A stretch of DNA of 64,000 bases from positions 355,717-419,716 of the forward strand of contig NZ_JAAGWK010000010.1 of NCBI RefSeq assembly GCF_010685995.1. Direction: 5' to 3'. Position numbers and translations under genes: made by a program. Origin of the DNA: Goekera deserti (lineage in GTDB: Bacteria; Actinomycetota; Actinomycetes; Mycobacteriales; Geodermatophilaceae). The notes under the pieces were generated by a model that searched no databases, was not told where the DNA came from, and saw nothing but the letters and a program-made list of their open reading frames with translations. The stretch's first letter is position 1; every line of letters starts with the position of its first letter. Shown here in pieces: positions 9,870 through 18,588 of the stretch.

Positions 9870-10535
9870 TCAGGCCGGGCCCACCCCGGTTGGGCCCGGG
9901 GTGAGCACGACCGTCGCCCCACCGGCCTCGACCGCCTGCAGGGTGCGCAGCTGCAGCAGGCCCGGGTTGCCGGTCAGCATGCGCCCGGCGTTGGCCAACG
10001 CCCGGGTGGCCGCGACCTCCGACCGGGCCCGTTCCAGTACCGCCTGGCCCTGCGCGCGGGCGGTGGCCACCTCGGCCGCGGCCCGCCGCAGCTCCGCCGG
10101 CACCATCACGTCCCGCAGCGCCACGGTCTCCACCTGGACGCCGACGGCCGCGACGGTGGGCTCCACGAGGGTGCGCACCCGCTCGCCCACCTCGCCCCGG
10201 GCACCGAGCAGCTCGTCGAGGGTGCGGTCGGCGACGGCGTCCCGCAGGGCGACCTGCAGGCCCGCGTAGGCGAAGCCGTCGGCGTCCTCGACGGCCTCGT
10301 GCCAGCGCCGCGGGTCGACGACCCGGGAGGTGACCGCCAGGCTCAACCGGACCGACAGCCCGTCGGCGGTGAGCACCTCCTGCCCACCGACGACGACCAG
10401 CCGCGGCCGGACGACGACCCGGACGACGGCGTGCCGGCGCCGCCGCAGCCGGTACCGACCCGCACCCAGCTCGGTCGTGAAGCGGCCGTCCCGGTACACC
10501 AGGACCCGCTCCCACTCCTGCACGACGACCCGCAC
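9870..10535 (-). CDS. SPFH/Band 7 (slipin-like) domain protein
   Basis: A 221-residue protein with a stomatin-type SPFH core. An opening beta-sheet (VLVYRDGRFTTELGAGRYRL) is followed by VLTADGLSVRLSLAVTSRV, the helical ALRDAVADRTLDELLGAR segment and a coiled-coil tail (AAAEVATARAQGQAVLERA). The GTG at 10535 is preceded by GGAGAGGA. Starting there leaves no N-terminal membrane hairpin, which slipins normally use to anchor to the membrane, so this protein may be soluble or recruited by a partner. No NfeD-type protease gene is adjacent. Confidence 0.8.
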   Translation of the reverse strand: MRVVVQEWERVLVYRDGRFTTELGAGRYRLRRRRHAVVRVVVRPRLVVVGGQEVLTADGLSVRLSLAVTSRVVDPRRWHEAVEDADGFAYAGLQVALRDAVADRTLDELLGARGEVGERVRTLVEPTVAAVGVQVETVALRDVMVPAELRRAAAEVATARAQGQAVLERARSEVAATRALANAGRMLTGNPGLLQLRTLQAVEAGGATVVLTPGPTGVGPA

Positions 10536-10907
10536 GACCCGCTCCTCTCCTGCTGTGTGCGCCCGGTCGGCACGGACCGTCCGGCACGCGGTCGGGCACC
10601 GGACGGGGGGGGGCGCGCGCAGCGCCACAGACCGCCGATGCCGGGACGACCACGTGCCGGACGGCTCTCAGGACTCGAACCCGTGCGTTCCGAAAGACGC
10701 CTGCACATGTGGCACCGTCCGCGACCCGACGTGCAGGACCCGCGGTGGCGAGGCCACCCGGCTGCTGGTCGCGGACGTCGAGGACGGTAGCCGGGCCGGT
10801 GCGCCGGGGGCACGCCGTCATCAGCACAGGCACCTGGCCGTTCCGGTACCGACCAGCTCGTGGGCGGCCGATGACCGGTCGAGGGAGCCGGACAGGAGGT
10901 GGACGCC
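10536..10907. other. Divergent intergenic region between SPFH and flagellin genes
   Basis: About 370 bases without a convincing gene. It includes a G-run (10606-10614), a degenerate tRNA-like fold on the minus strand (10659-10720, judged not a tRNA), and near its right end a FliA-like promoter and the strong AGGAGGT ribosome-binding site of the flagellin gene. Confidence 0.5.
10847..10874 (+). promoter_or_regulatory. Candidate FliA (sigma-28) promoter of the first flagellin gene
   Basis: GCCGATGA at 10867-10874 differs from the sigma-28 -10 consensus (GCCGATAA) at one base. TACC at 10847-10850, sixteen bases upstream, is a weak match to the -35 element. The start codon is about 34 bases further on, with AGGAGGT at 10894-10900. 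Confidence 0.4.
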
Positions 10908-12104
10908 GTGCCCATGAGCATCGTCAGCAACGTCGCAGCGCTGGGCGCGCAGCGGTCGCTCGCCCGGGCCGGTGACTCGATGACCCGCTCGCTGGAACGG
11001 CTCTCGTCCGGGCAGCGGATCAACCGGGCCGCCGACGACGCCGCCGGCCTGGCGATCGCGGAGGGCCTGCGCTCCCAGGTGAACGGCATGGCGCGCGCCA
11101 TCCGCAACACCCAGGACGGGATCAGCATCGTCCGCATCGCCGACGGCGCGCTGGACGTGACGACCACGATCCTGCAGCGGATGCGCGCGCTGACTGTCCA
11201 GGCCGCCAACGACGGCGGGCTGAGCGCCGGCGCCCGGGCCGCCGTGCAGAGCGAGGTCACCCAGCTGCAGCAGGAGCTGTCCCGCGTCGCCGCGGCCACC
11301 ACGTACAACGGCACGCCCCTGCTGGACGGCAGCTTCGACACGGTGCTGCAGGTCGGGGCCGACGTGGGCGAGACGATCCCCATCCGGATCGGCCGGCCCG
11401 GGTCCGGCATGGGCGCCGACGGCCTCGGCGTCAGAGCGGTGTCGGTCACCCGAGCACCGGTGGACCTGGCCGCGACGGTGTTCCCGGCGGTGTCCGCGGC
11501 GCAGGGCGTCCCGGCCTCCGGCCGGCTCGTGCTGGCCGGTGACCACGTGACACCGGGTGTCTACGAGGCGAGCTTCGCCGCGCTCGGCGGCACCCTGACC
11601 TACGACGGGAAGACGTTCGACCTGGGCAGCGTCGACTACACCGGAGCGGTGACCTCGACGGACTTCCTCACCAGGCTCACCGCGGCCGCGATGCCGGTGT
11701 TCCAGACCGGGCACACCCCGTTCACCGGCAGCGCCGGCGGGCTGACCTTCACCGGCGCCGTCCCGGGCCCGGCGTCGACCGCGGCGGACGCCGTCCGGCT
11801 GACCCCCACCTACAGCGGCCACACCGGGGCCAGCGGCGGCATCGCGGTCATCGACCGGGCGATCGCGCACGTGACGTCGACCCGCGCGGAGCTGGGTGCG
11901 CTGGAGAACCGGCTGGAGCACACCATCAGCCGGTTGGGCGTGGCGATGGAGAACACCGCGGCGTCGGAGTCCCGGATCAGGGACGCCGACATGGCCTGGG
12001 AGACCACCGTGCTCGCCCGCAACCAGGTGCTCACCCAGGCCGCCACCGCGATGCTGGCCCAGGCGAACCGGTCGGCGCAGAACCTGCTCACACTGCTGGG
12101 CTGA
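10908..12104 (+). CDS. Flagellin (first copy, divergent)
   Basis: A 398-residue filament protein. The N-terminal D0/D1 helices contain SLERLSSGQRINRAADDA and RNTQDGISIVRIADGALD. The C-terminal helices contain ENRLEHTISRLGVAMEN and end in RSAQNLLTLLG. The middle part (about residues 150-320) is a variable surface domain with threonine/alanine-rich beta segments, expected to be exposed on the filament. The GTG at 10908 is seven bases after AGGAGGT and is preferred; an ATG at 10914 is the alternative. It is monocistronic and distant from the second flagellin at 63.5 kb, so it may be an alternative or minor filament protein. Confidence 0.92.
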   Translation: MPMSIVSNVAALGAQRSLARAGDSMTRSLERLSSGQRINRAADDAAGLAIAEGLRSQVNGMARAIRNTQDGISIVRIADGALDVTTTILQRMRALTVQAANDGGLSAGARAAVQSEVTQLQQELSRVAAATTYNGTPLLDGSFDTVLQVGADVGETIPIRIGRPGSGMGADGLGVRAVSVTRAPVDLAATVFPAVSAAQGVPASGRLVLAGDHVTPGVYEASFAALGGTLTYDGKTFDLGSVDYTGAVTSTDFLTRLTAAAMPVFQTGHTPFTGSAGGLTFTGAVPGPASTAADAVRLTPTYSGHTGASGGIAVIDRAIAHVTSTRAELGALENRLEHTISRLGVAMENTAASESRIRDADMAWETTVLARNQVLTQAATAMLAQANRSAQNLLTLLG

Positions 12105-12107
12105 ACT

Positions 12108-12149
12108 GGCTCGGGCTCGGGCTCTGGCTCGGGCTCGGGCTCGGGCTCG
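12108..12149. repeat. Hexanucleotide tandem array (GGCTCG)7
   Basis: Seven consecutive units of GGCTCG, the third ending in T, start three bases after the flagellin stop codon. The array is untranslated. It is a plausible slippage-prone locus, and similar arrays follow ispH and xseB. Confidence 0.9.
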
Positions 12150-12193
12150 GGGAACCGGTACCACCTGACGCCCGGACTGCCGATGGACAGCGC

Positions 12194-12499
12194 ATGCGCA
12201 CCAGCCACGTCGCCACCGCCGTCGCCGCCCTCACCGCCGGACTGACCGCAGCCGCGGCGCTGCGTGGCATGTCGGCCCGCCGTCAGCTCGCGGTCGTCGA
12301 GGTCCCGTCGGTGCAGGACACCGGCCACGACGCCGTCGTGCTGCCCTTCACCCGGCCGGTCCTGGTCGCCCCCGTCGCCGTGGCGTCGGGCGAGCCGGTC
12401 CGGTGCGGCGACACCGGTGGGCTGACCCGCGCCGGCGCGCCCTGCGCCGCGCGCGCCGGCAGCAGTGGCCGCTGCCACCACCACGCCCTCGCTGCCTGA
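12194..12499 (+). CDS. Small secreted or membrane-anchored hypothetical protein
   Basis: A 101-residue protein. An N-terminal hydrophobic helix (about residues 6-24) could be a signal or anchor. The C-terminal 35 residues contain three cysteines and a histidine cluster (CGDTGGLTRAGAPC, then RCHHHALA), resembling small zinc-binding C-x(n)-C-x(n)-C-H motifs in which LTRAGxPC precedes the last ligands. No family is firmly recognised. It lies between the flagellin and a small coupled gene pair on the same strand. Confidence 0.5.
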   Translation: MRTSHVATAVAALTAGLTAAAALRGMSARRQLAVVEVPSVQDTGHDAVVLPFTRPVLVAPVAVASGEPVRCGDTGGLTRAGAPCAARAGSSGRCHHHALAA

Positions 12500-12550
12500 G
12501 CCGGCCCGACGACCTGCGGGGACGCCGGTCGGGCACGTACCGTCCACGCT

Positions 12551-12682
12551 GTGCGCGGCGACGTCACCTCCTGGTCGGGTGGGCGATCCCGGGTGATGCC
12601 CGCGCCCGTCACCGGTCTCGCGACGGCCGCTCCGGCCGGTCTGCTGCCGACGCGGTGGCCACGTCCCACGGTCCGCCGGTGA
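12551..12682 (+). CDS. Possible small leader ORF coupled to the next gene
   Basis: A 43-codon frame starts at a GTG preceded seven bases upstream by TACCGT (12538-12543), a possible -10 box of a leaderless message. It ends in a TGA that overlaps the GTG of the next gene as GTGA, the coupling arrangement used throughout this window. Codons are GC-rich at third positions. The product is basic and proline-rich with no recognised motif. It could instead be untranslated leader. Confidence 0.3.
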   Translation: MRGDVTSWSGGRSRVMPAPVTGLATAAPAGLLPTRWPRPTVRR

Positions 12683-13095
12683 CCGACCCGCCCGGCGTCA
12701 GGGCGCCCGTGTGGCACGAACTCCACCCGCCTCGGTGTCCCGGTCCGGAGGAGACCCGGCTGCTCGCCGAGCTCGCCGCGTTCGTCGACGAGCCGCTGCT
12801 GCACGAGCAGGTCCGCACCGCGCTGGTCACCGCCGTCTGTGGATGCGGCTGTTCCTCGGTGGCACTCCGGACGGACGCACCGGCGATCCCCCCGCAGCGG
12901 GTGGCCCAGCTGTCCGGCACCGGCCGGGACGACGTGCTCGCCGTCCGGTCCCGCGCGCTCGGACACGTCGACGTCGTCCTGCACGTGGCCTCGGGCCGGG
13001 TCCTCGAGCTGGAGGTCTTCGACACCCGAGGCGGTGAGGGCGTGGCGGTGCCCCTGGAGAGCATCACCGGGTTGCAGGACCTGTCGATCTCCTGA
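12679..13095 (+). CDS. Hypothetical protein (138 aa)
   Basis: A soluble protein of 138 residues with no recognised family. Visible features are an early WHELHPPRCPGPEETRLLAEL segment, a cysteine cluster VCGCGCSSVAL near the middle that could bind a metal, and a C-terminal beta-rich part (VLHVASGRVLELEVFDTRG) ending in VPLESITGLQDLSIS. The closing segment resembles small phospholipid- or immunity-type domains but no assignment is made. The GTG start overlaps the stop of the small upstream frame. Confidence 0.6.
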   Translation: MTDPPGVRAPVWHELHPPRCPGPEETRLLAELAAFVDEPLLHEQVRTALVTAVCGCGCSSVALRTDAPAIPPQRVAQLSGTGRDDVLAVRSRALGHVDVVLHVASGRVLELEVFDTRGGEGVAVPLESITGLQDLSIS

Positions 13096-13207
13096 CGCCG
13101 TCCACCGCGGGACCGCCGTGGGACGGGATGCCGGCGAGGTGGCCGAGCTGCTGCGACGGTCCTGGCCGTGGCGCGTGGCTGGTCGGCCGCCCCCTGGGGG
13201 GACGCCG

Positions 13208-14116
13208 TCAGGCCAGGCCGTTGACCGACACCCCGGCCGCCCGCAGCTGCTCGATGCCGGTCAGGCCGATCGAGTCCGTCTCGTCCAGTCCCAGGTTGAC
13301 CAGCGTCCGGACCTGCACCAGGGGGGTGAGGTCGGTCAGCGGGTTGGCGCCGAGCTGCAGTTCCTGCAGCAGGGGTGCGCCGGCCAGGCCGGTGACGTCG
13401 CTGATCTGGTTGCCGAAGAGGTCGAGGACCAGCAGCGTGGGCACGGTGCCCAGCGGCGCGGGGTCGACGACGGCGTTGCGGGACAGGCGCAGGGTGTCCA
13501 GGTTCGGCAGCCCGGCCAGTGGCGACACGTCGGTGATCGCGTTGCCGGACAGGTCCAGCGAGGCCAGCCCGTCATGGCTGGCGAGTGCGCTGATGTCGGT
13601 GACCTGCGCCGAGGCCACTCCGAGGGCGCGCAGCGTCGTCGTCCCGGCCAGCGGGCGCAGGTCGCTGATCGGGTTCAGCGAGAGACCGAGGTCGGAGAGC
13701 CCCAGTCCGGCCAGCGGCGACAGGTCGCTCACCGCGTTGTCGGTGAGCGTCAGTGTGCCCAAGGCCGGCAGCTCGGCCAGCGGCGTCAGGTCGGCGATGG
13801 CGTTGCGCGGGGCGTCCAGTTCGCCGAGCGCCGTCAACGCCTGCACTCCCTCGAGCGAGGCGATCCGCTGCCCCGTCGCCTGGCCGTCGCAGTGCAGCTC
13901 GGTGATCTCGGCCAGCGCTGCGTCGGTCGCCGTCGCGGTGGCGTCGGGCAGGCCGGCGGCGTCGGCGACGCACGTGGCCAGGGCGGCGTCCGGGACGACC
14001 TGGTCCACCGGTCGCGCCGGGCCGCCGGCCTGCTCCTCGGTCGCCGCACCGCAGCCGGCGAGCACCGTGCAGACGAGCACCCACCTCGCCGTCCAGGTCC
14101 ATGTCGTGGTGATGAC
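13208..14116 (-). CDS. Leucine-rich repeat lipoprotein, start codon uncertain
   Basis: A secreted protein of about 300 residues. A short hydrophobic segment ends in the lipobox VLAGC, so the mature protein should be lipid-anchored outside the cell. About eight internalin-type 22-residue leucine-rich repeats follow, with units such as ALGTLTLTDNAVSDLSPLAG and NLDTLRLSRNAVVDPAPLG. These solenoids usually bind proteins. No ATG, GTG or TTG lies at the expected place. GGAGG (14121-14125 on the minus strand) is followed at normal spacing by GTC/ATC codons. The only in-frame ATG (14353) would add an implausible ~80 residues. The coordinates start at the GTC of 14116. Confidence 0.6.
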   Translation of the reverse strand, partial: VITTTWTWTARWVLVCTVLAGCGAATEEQAGGPARPVDQVVPDAALATCVADAAGLPDATATATDAALAEITELHCDGQATGQRIASLEGVQALTALGELDAPRNAIADLTPLAELPALGTLTLTDNAVSDLSPLAGLGLSDLGLSLNPISDLRPLAGTTTLRALGVASAQVTDISALASHDGLASLDLSGNAITDVSPLAGLPNLDTLRLSRNAVVDPAPLGTVPTLLVLDLFGNQISDVTGLAGAPLLQELQLGANPLTDLTPLVQVRTLVNLGLDETDSIGLTGIEQLRAAGVSVNGLA

Positions 14117-14302
14117 GGTGCCTCCGACTCCCAGGGCCCGACGGGTGTGCCGGCGGGCCTCCGACGATGCCCCATCCTCACCCGGGAGCTCGCGTCGCCG
14201 TGGCTGATCCGTGCGTGTCCTGCCGACCCGGACCTGCTGCTCGCTGTCGACGGTGATGGACGGCGACGACGGCGCGACCGGTCGGCCTCCTAGGGTTCCC
14301 GC

Positions 14303-14947
14303 ATGCTCGATCAGCGGGTCCTGGCGGCGTGGACGGCGAGCGCGGGGCTGCACGAGCCCGGGGGCCCGGGGTCACCTCGAGACCTGGCCGAGGTCGAGCG
14401 AGCATCAGGACGGCGGATGCCGCCGGCGTTCCGGGAGCTGTACGCCCGACACGACGGCGGCTCCTGGCTCGCGGGGGACCTCGTCCTCTTCCCCCTGGTG
14501 CGTGAACACGACCTGACCGTGGCCCGTGCGTCGACGACGTACCGCGGGTGGGAGTGGCCGGTGCCGGAGGAACTGGTGCTGATCGGGACCGGCGGTGGAG
14601 GGGACCCGATCGGACTCTGGGTGCCGGCCGCCACGCCCGGGCGCCCACTCGTGGTGGGGGTGGGCTCGGTCTTCGAACCTGGGTGCCTCGGCATCCTCGG
14701 CGAGGACCTCGACTCCTTCCTGCGCGCCTGGACCGCCTACCACCTCCTGCTCCCTGATCGGGAGGAGGTCACGGCAGCCCTCGACGCACTGGAGCTGCCA
14801 CGACGACTGAGGGCCGACGACCCCGACGACGAGACGTTCGCGCTGGTCGGCGAGTGGGCCAGCCCGACCATCCCGCGTTCGCTGAGGGACCCGTACCAGG
14901 CCCGGCTCACCGCGGACGACGTCCGCCGCTTCGCCACGGACCGTTGA
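14303..14947 (+). CDS. SMI1/KNR4 (SUKH) family protein
   Basis: A 214-residue cytoplasmic protein with the SUKH fold. Diagnostic segments are DLAEVERASGRRMPPAFREL near residue 30, YARHDGGSWLAGDLVLFPL, and the later VFEPGCLGILGEDLDSFLRA. Family members often act as immunity proteins against polymorphic toxins, or as adaptor proteins; no toxin gene is adjacent, so the role is open. TAGGGT (14291-14296) lies exactly six bases before the ATG, implying a leaderless transcript. The gene is divergent from the LRR lipoprotein. Confidence 0.75.
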   Translation: MLDQRVLAAWTASAGLHEPGGPGSPRDLAEVERASGRRMPPAFRELYARHDGGSWLAGDLVLFPLVREHDLTVARASTTYRGWEWPVPEELVLIGTGGGGDPIGLWVPAATPGRPLVVGVGSVFEPGCLGILGEDLDSFLRAWTAYHLLLPDREEVTAALDALELPRRLRADDPDDETFALVGEWASPTIPRSLRDPYQARLTADDVRRFATDR

Positions 14948-15016
14948 CTGCCGACACCTCGTCGCCGCAGGTCAGAGCGGGACGTCACGCAGGTCAGCTG
15001 CCCACCTGGTGATCCG

Positions 15017-16090
<1,074 letters not shown>

Positions 16091-16126
16091 GGGAGTCGAG
16101 GGTACGGCCCGGAACGCCGCTCCCGA

Positions 16127-16552
16127 TCAGCCGGGCAGCTCGGTCCGGACACCCGCGAAGCGCGCGAAGTCGCGATCCCAGCTGACGACCGTGGCGCCGT
16201 GCTCGACGGCCAACGCAGCGAGATGCGCGTCGTTCACGAGATTGCCGCCCGTCCCGACGTCGTCCAGCAAACCCTGCAGCACAGCCAGGTGTCGGGCGGT
16301 CGGCTCGATGACGACGCAGCCGGGCTGGGCGAGCCACAACTCGACGTGCTCCATGGCTTCCGGCACCGTGAGCGGACGGTCGAACAAGCCCGCCCGGGTG
16401 GAGATCCGCAGGAACGCGAGGATGACCACCCACGGCAGGCCCACGACCTCGCGCCCGGAGAAGGCGGCCTCCAGCCAGGCCTTCGAGCGCGCATGGCCAT
16501 GACTGTCGGTGTTGACCGCGTAGAGCAGGACGTTCGCGTCGACGACCTTCAC
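16127..16552 (-). CDS. vapC: VapC-family PIN-domain toxin
   Basis: A 141-residue ribonuclease toxin. The acidic residues of the PIN active site are visible: Asp5 in MKVVDANVLLYAV, a conserved Glu in the middle, and Asp residues in NLVNDAHLAALAVEHG and VVSWDRDFARF. It should cleave RNA when freed from its antitoxin. Its ATG overlaps the antitoxin stop codon by four bases, so the two are coupled. Confidence 0.9.
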   Translation of the reverse strand: MKVVDANVLLYAVNTDSHGHARSKAWLEAAFSGREVVGLPWVVILAFLRISTRAGLFDRPLTVPEAMEHVELWLAQPGCVVIEPTARHLAVLQGLLDDVGTGGNLVNDAHLAALAVEHGATVVSWDRDFARFAGVRTELPG

Positions 16553-16803
16553 TTGCGCATGGCCATCTTGCGGATCAGCTCGTCGTCCTCCAGGTCGGCC
16601 GCCACCGCCAGCGCCTTGTCCAGGTCCACTCGCGGCGCGCCCATGGCGACGGACCTGACCTCGAAGGCCGGCCGATGCGCATCCGCCGTCAAGCCGGCTC
16701 GGAGCGCGTCGTTCAGCGCCTGCTTGAAGGAGATGCCGTGCCGGCGCATGCGCTCCTGCAGGAGCTGCGCCGTGTCGTCGTCAAGGGTCACGGTCGTCCG
16801 CAC
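16549..16803 (-). CDS. vapB: VapB-family ribbon-helix-helix antitoxin
   Basis: An 84-residue antitoxin. The N-terminal MRTTVTLDDDTAQLLQERM is a ribbon-helix-helix DNA-binding motif, and the C-terminal part (LAVAADLEDDELIRKMAM) should wrap the toxin. TATGAT (16815 to 16810, minus strand) lies six bases before the GTG start and an inverted repeat covers it, as expected for a self-repressed leaderless operon. Confidence 0.88.
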   Translation of the reverse strand: MRTTVTLDDDTAQLLQERMRRHGISFKQALNDALRAGLTADAHRPAFEVRSVAMGAPRVDLDKALAVAADLEDDELIRKMAMRK

Positions 16804-16806
16804 GGA

Positions 16807-16835
16807 CGCATCATAGCATCATGCTGGATGATGCG
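16807..16835 (-). promoter_or_regulatory. vapBC operator/promoter
   Basis: CGCATCAT (16807-16814) and ATGATGCG (16828-16835) form an 8-bp inverted repeat. A second half-site GCATCAT (16816-16822) pairs with the same right arm over a 5-base spacer. The repeats overlap the -10 box. Three half-sites suggest cooperative binding of VapB dimers. Confidence 0.6.
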
Positions 16836-16841
16836 TGAGCA

Positions 16842-17642
16842 TCACCGGCGCCAGCGGAAGGTACGGCTGCAGAGAGCCAGGCCGATCAGCACCCAGGCCA
16901 GCAGCACCAGCGCGGTGCGGCCGTGCTCCCACCCGCCGGCCACCTCGAACGCCGCGGCGCGCTCGGGCAGGAACACCGAGCGCATGCCCTGGGTGAGCCA
17001 CTTCAGCGGGAACAGCGCGGCGGCCTGCTGCATCCAGCCGGGCAGCTCGGGGAAGGCGAAGAACACGCCCGAGAAGAACTGCAGCACGATCGCGATCGCC
17101 GACACCCCGGTGGTCACCGACGCGGCACTCCCCCGCAACGCCGACGCCGCGATGCCCAGCACCGTCCCGGCCAGCGCCCCCAGCACCGCGACCCAGGCGA
17201 AGGTGACCCAGTGCGCGAGGTCCGGTGGCATCGGCACGTCGTAGCCGTAGCGCGCCACCGGCAGCAACACGAGCAGCTGCGCGGCCGTGGTCACCAGCAC
17301 CTGCCCGGCCTTGCCGGCGAAGTAGGCCACCGGCGGGGCGCCCAGCAGTTGCAGCCGCTCCAGCTGACCGGTCTCCCGCTCCACCGCGATCGACGCCGCC
17401 AGCGCCTGGAAGCTGGTCAGCATGATCCCGGTGGCGGCGATGCCGGCCAGGAAGTAGGCCGGGAAGGGGATGCCGCCGGGTGTGGTCGTGCCGCCGAGCA
17501 CCGACCCGAACACGACCATCATCACGACCGGGTAGGCGAAGGAGAACACCACCAGCTGGCGTTCCCGGGCGAACAGCCGCAGCTCCAGCCGCACCCGCGC
17601 CAGGGCGATCCGGGCCGCGGACGGCGGTGCCGGGCGGCTCAC
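16842..17642 (-). CDS. ABC-2 type transporter permease (copy 1)
   Basis: A 266-residue inner-membrane subunit with six predicted helices. Typical ABC-2 segments are VVFSFAYPVVMMVVFGSVLG, the SIAVERETGQLERLQLLGAP loop and FFSGVFFAFPELPGWMQ. It should form an exporter with the ATPase encoded immediately upstream (4-bp overlap). The protein is very similar to the permease at 20453-21313, including identical stretches such as FPLKW and GMRSVFLP, which shows a recent tandem duplication. The substrate is unknown. Confidence 0.9.
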   Translation of the reverse strand: MSRPAPPSAARIALARVRLELRLFARERQLVVFSFAYPVVMMVVFGSVLGGTTTPGGIPFPAYFLAGIAATGIMLTSFQALAASIAVERETGQLERLQLLGAPPVAYFAGKAGQVLVTTAAQLLVLLPVARYGYDVPMPPDLAHWVTFAWVAVLGALAGTVLGIAASALRGSAASVTTGVSAIAIVLQFFSGVFFAFPELPGWMQQAAALFPLKWLTQGMRSVFLPERAAAFEVAGGWEHGRTALVLLAWVLIGLALCSRTFRWRR

Positions 17643-18538
17643 GCGTCCACCTCCGGCGCCCCGGCACCGACCAGCTGCAGGTACACGTCCTCCAAGCCTG
17701 GCCGGGTCACGGCCAGCCCCGGCACCTCACCGTGCGGGTGCTCGGCGAGCAGGTCGCGCAGCACCGCGGCCGGCTGCTCGGTGCGCACCTCGCGCCAGGC
17801 GCCGTCGTCCAGCCAGCGGACGGTGGCCTGCCGGCGCAGCGCCGCGCCCAGCTCGTCCGGCGGCGCCACCTCCACCAGCCGGCCCGCGGCGATCACGCCC
17901 ACCCGGTCGGCGAGCTCGGCGGCCTCGTCCAGGTAGTGCGTGGTCAGCAGCACGGTGGTGCCCGCGGCCCGCAGCTCGCGGATCAGCTGCCAGAACTGCC
18001 GCCGGGCCACCGGGTCCATGCCGGTGGTCGGCTCGTCGAGGAACACCAGCTCCGGCCGGCCCTGCACGCCCAGCGCCACCGCGAGCCGGCGACGCTGGCC
18101 TCCCGACAGCCGCGCCACCCGGGTGCCGGACGAGTCGGCCAGTCCCACCGCGTCCAGCAGGTCGGCGGTGCTGCGCGGGGTGGCGTGGTAGGCCGCGAAG
18201 TGGTCGAGGGTCTCCTGGACGGTCAGTGCCGGGCCGGCCGCCTCGCCCTGGCTGACCACCCCGATCCGCGCGCGCCACGCCCGCCCGGCGGTGGCCGGGT
18301 CCTCGCCGAGCACCGTCACCTCCCCGGCGTCCCGGCTGCGGACGCCTTCCAGCACCTCGATGGCGGTGGTCTTGCCGGCGCCGTTCGGGCCGAGCAGCGC
18401 GAAGCACTCCCCGGCGCGCACCTCCAGGTCCACGCCGTCGAGCACGGACCGGCCGGCGTACTGCTTGCGCAGGCCGCGCACGGTGAGCGCGGCCCGGTCG
18501 GTCGCGGCCGGGGGCGGCTGCAGTCCGGTGGTGGTCAC
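17639..18538 (-). CDS. ABC transporter ATP-binding protein (copy 1)
   Basis: A 299-residue ATPase. Walker A is LLGPNGAGKTTAIEVLEG, the signature is LSGGQRRRLAVALG, Walker B is ELVFLDEPTTGMDP, and the switch histidine is in TTHYLDEAAEL. The C-terminal ~80 residues are the extension seen in drug/antibiotic-type exporters. The GTG at 18538 (VTTTGLQ) is preferred over 18556. It is the fifth gene of the six-gene chain, after the response regulator, and a paralogue of the ATPase at 21310-22218. Confidence 0.9.
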   Translation of the reverse strand: MTTTGLQPPPAATDRAALTVRGLRKQYAGRSVLDGVDLEVRAGECFALLGPNGAGKTTAIEVLEGVRSRDAGEVTVLGEDPATAGRAWRARIGVVSQGEAAGPALTVQETLDHFAAYHATPRSTADLLDAVGLADSSGTRVARLSGGQRRRLAVALGVQGRPELVFLDEPTTGMDPVARRQFWQLIRELRAAGTTVLLTTHYLDEAAELADRVGVIAAGRLVEVAPPDELGAALRRQATVRWLDDGAWREVRTEQPAAVLRDLLAEHPHGEVPGLAVTRPGLEDVYLQLVGAGAPEVDA

Positions 18539-18588
18539 GCACCCAGCATCACCCACCCGGCGCGCCCGCAGGTGCCGGCCGCCGCCTC

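Noticed and set aside
10659..10720. tRNA-like fold on the minus strand with a 7-bp acceptor-like stem and a TTCGAGT loop
   Set aside because: Only 62 bases long, no D-arm, and the anticodon-like stem and the T-stem are imperfect. Treated as a chance or decayed structure.
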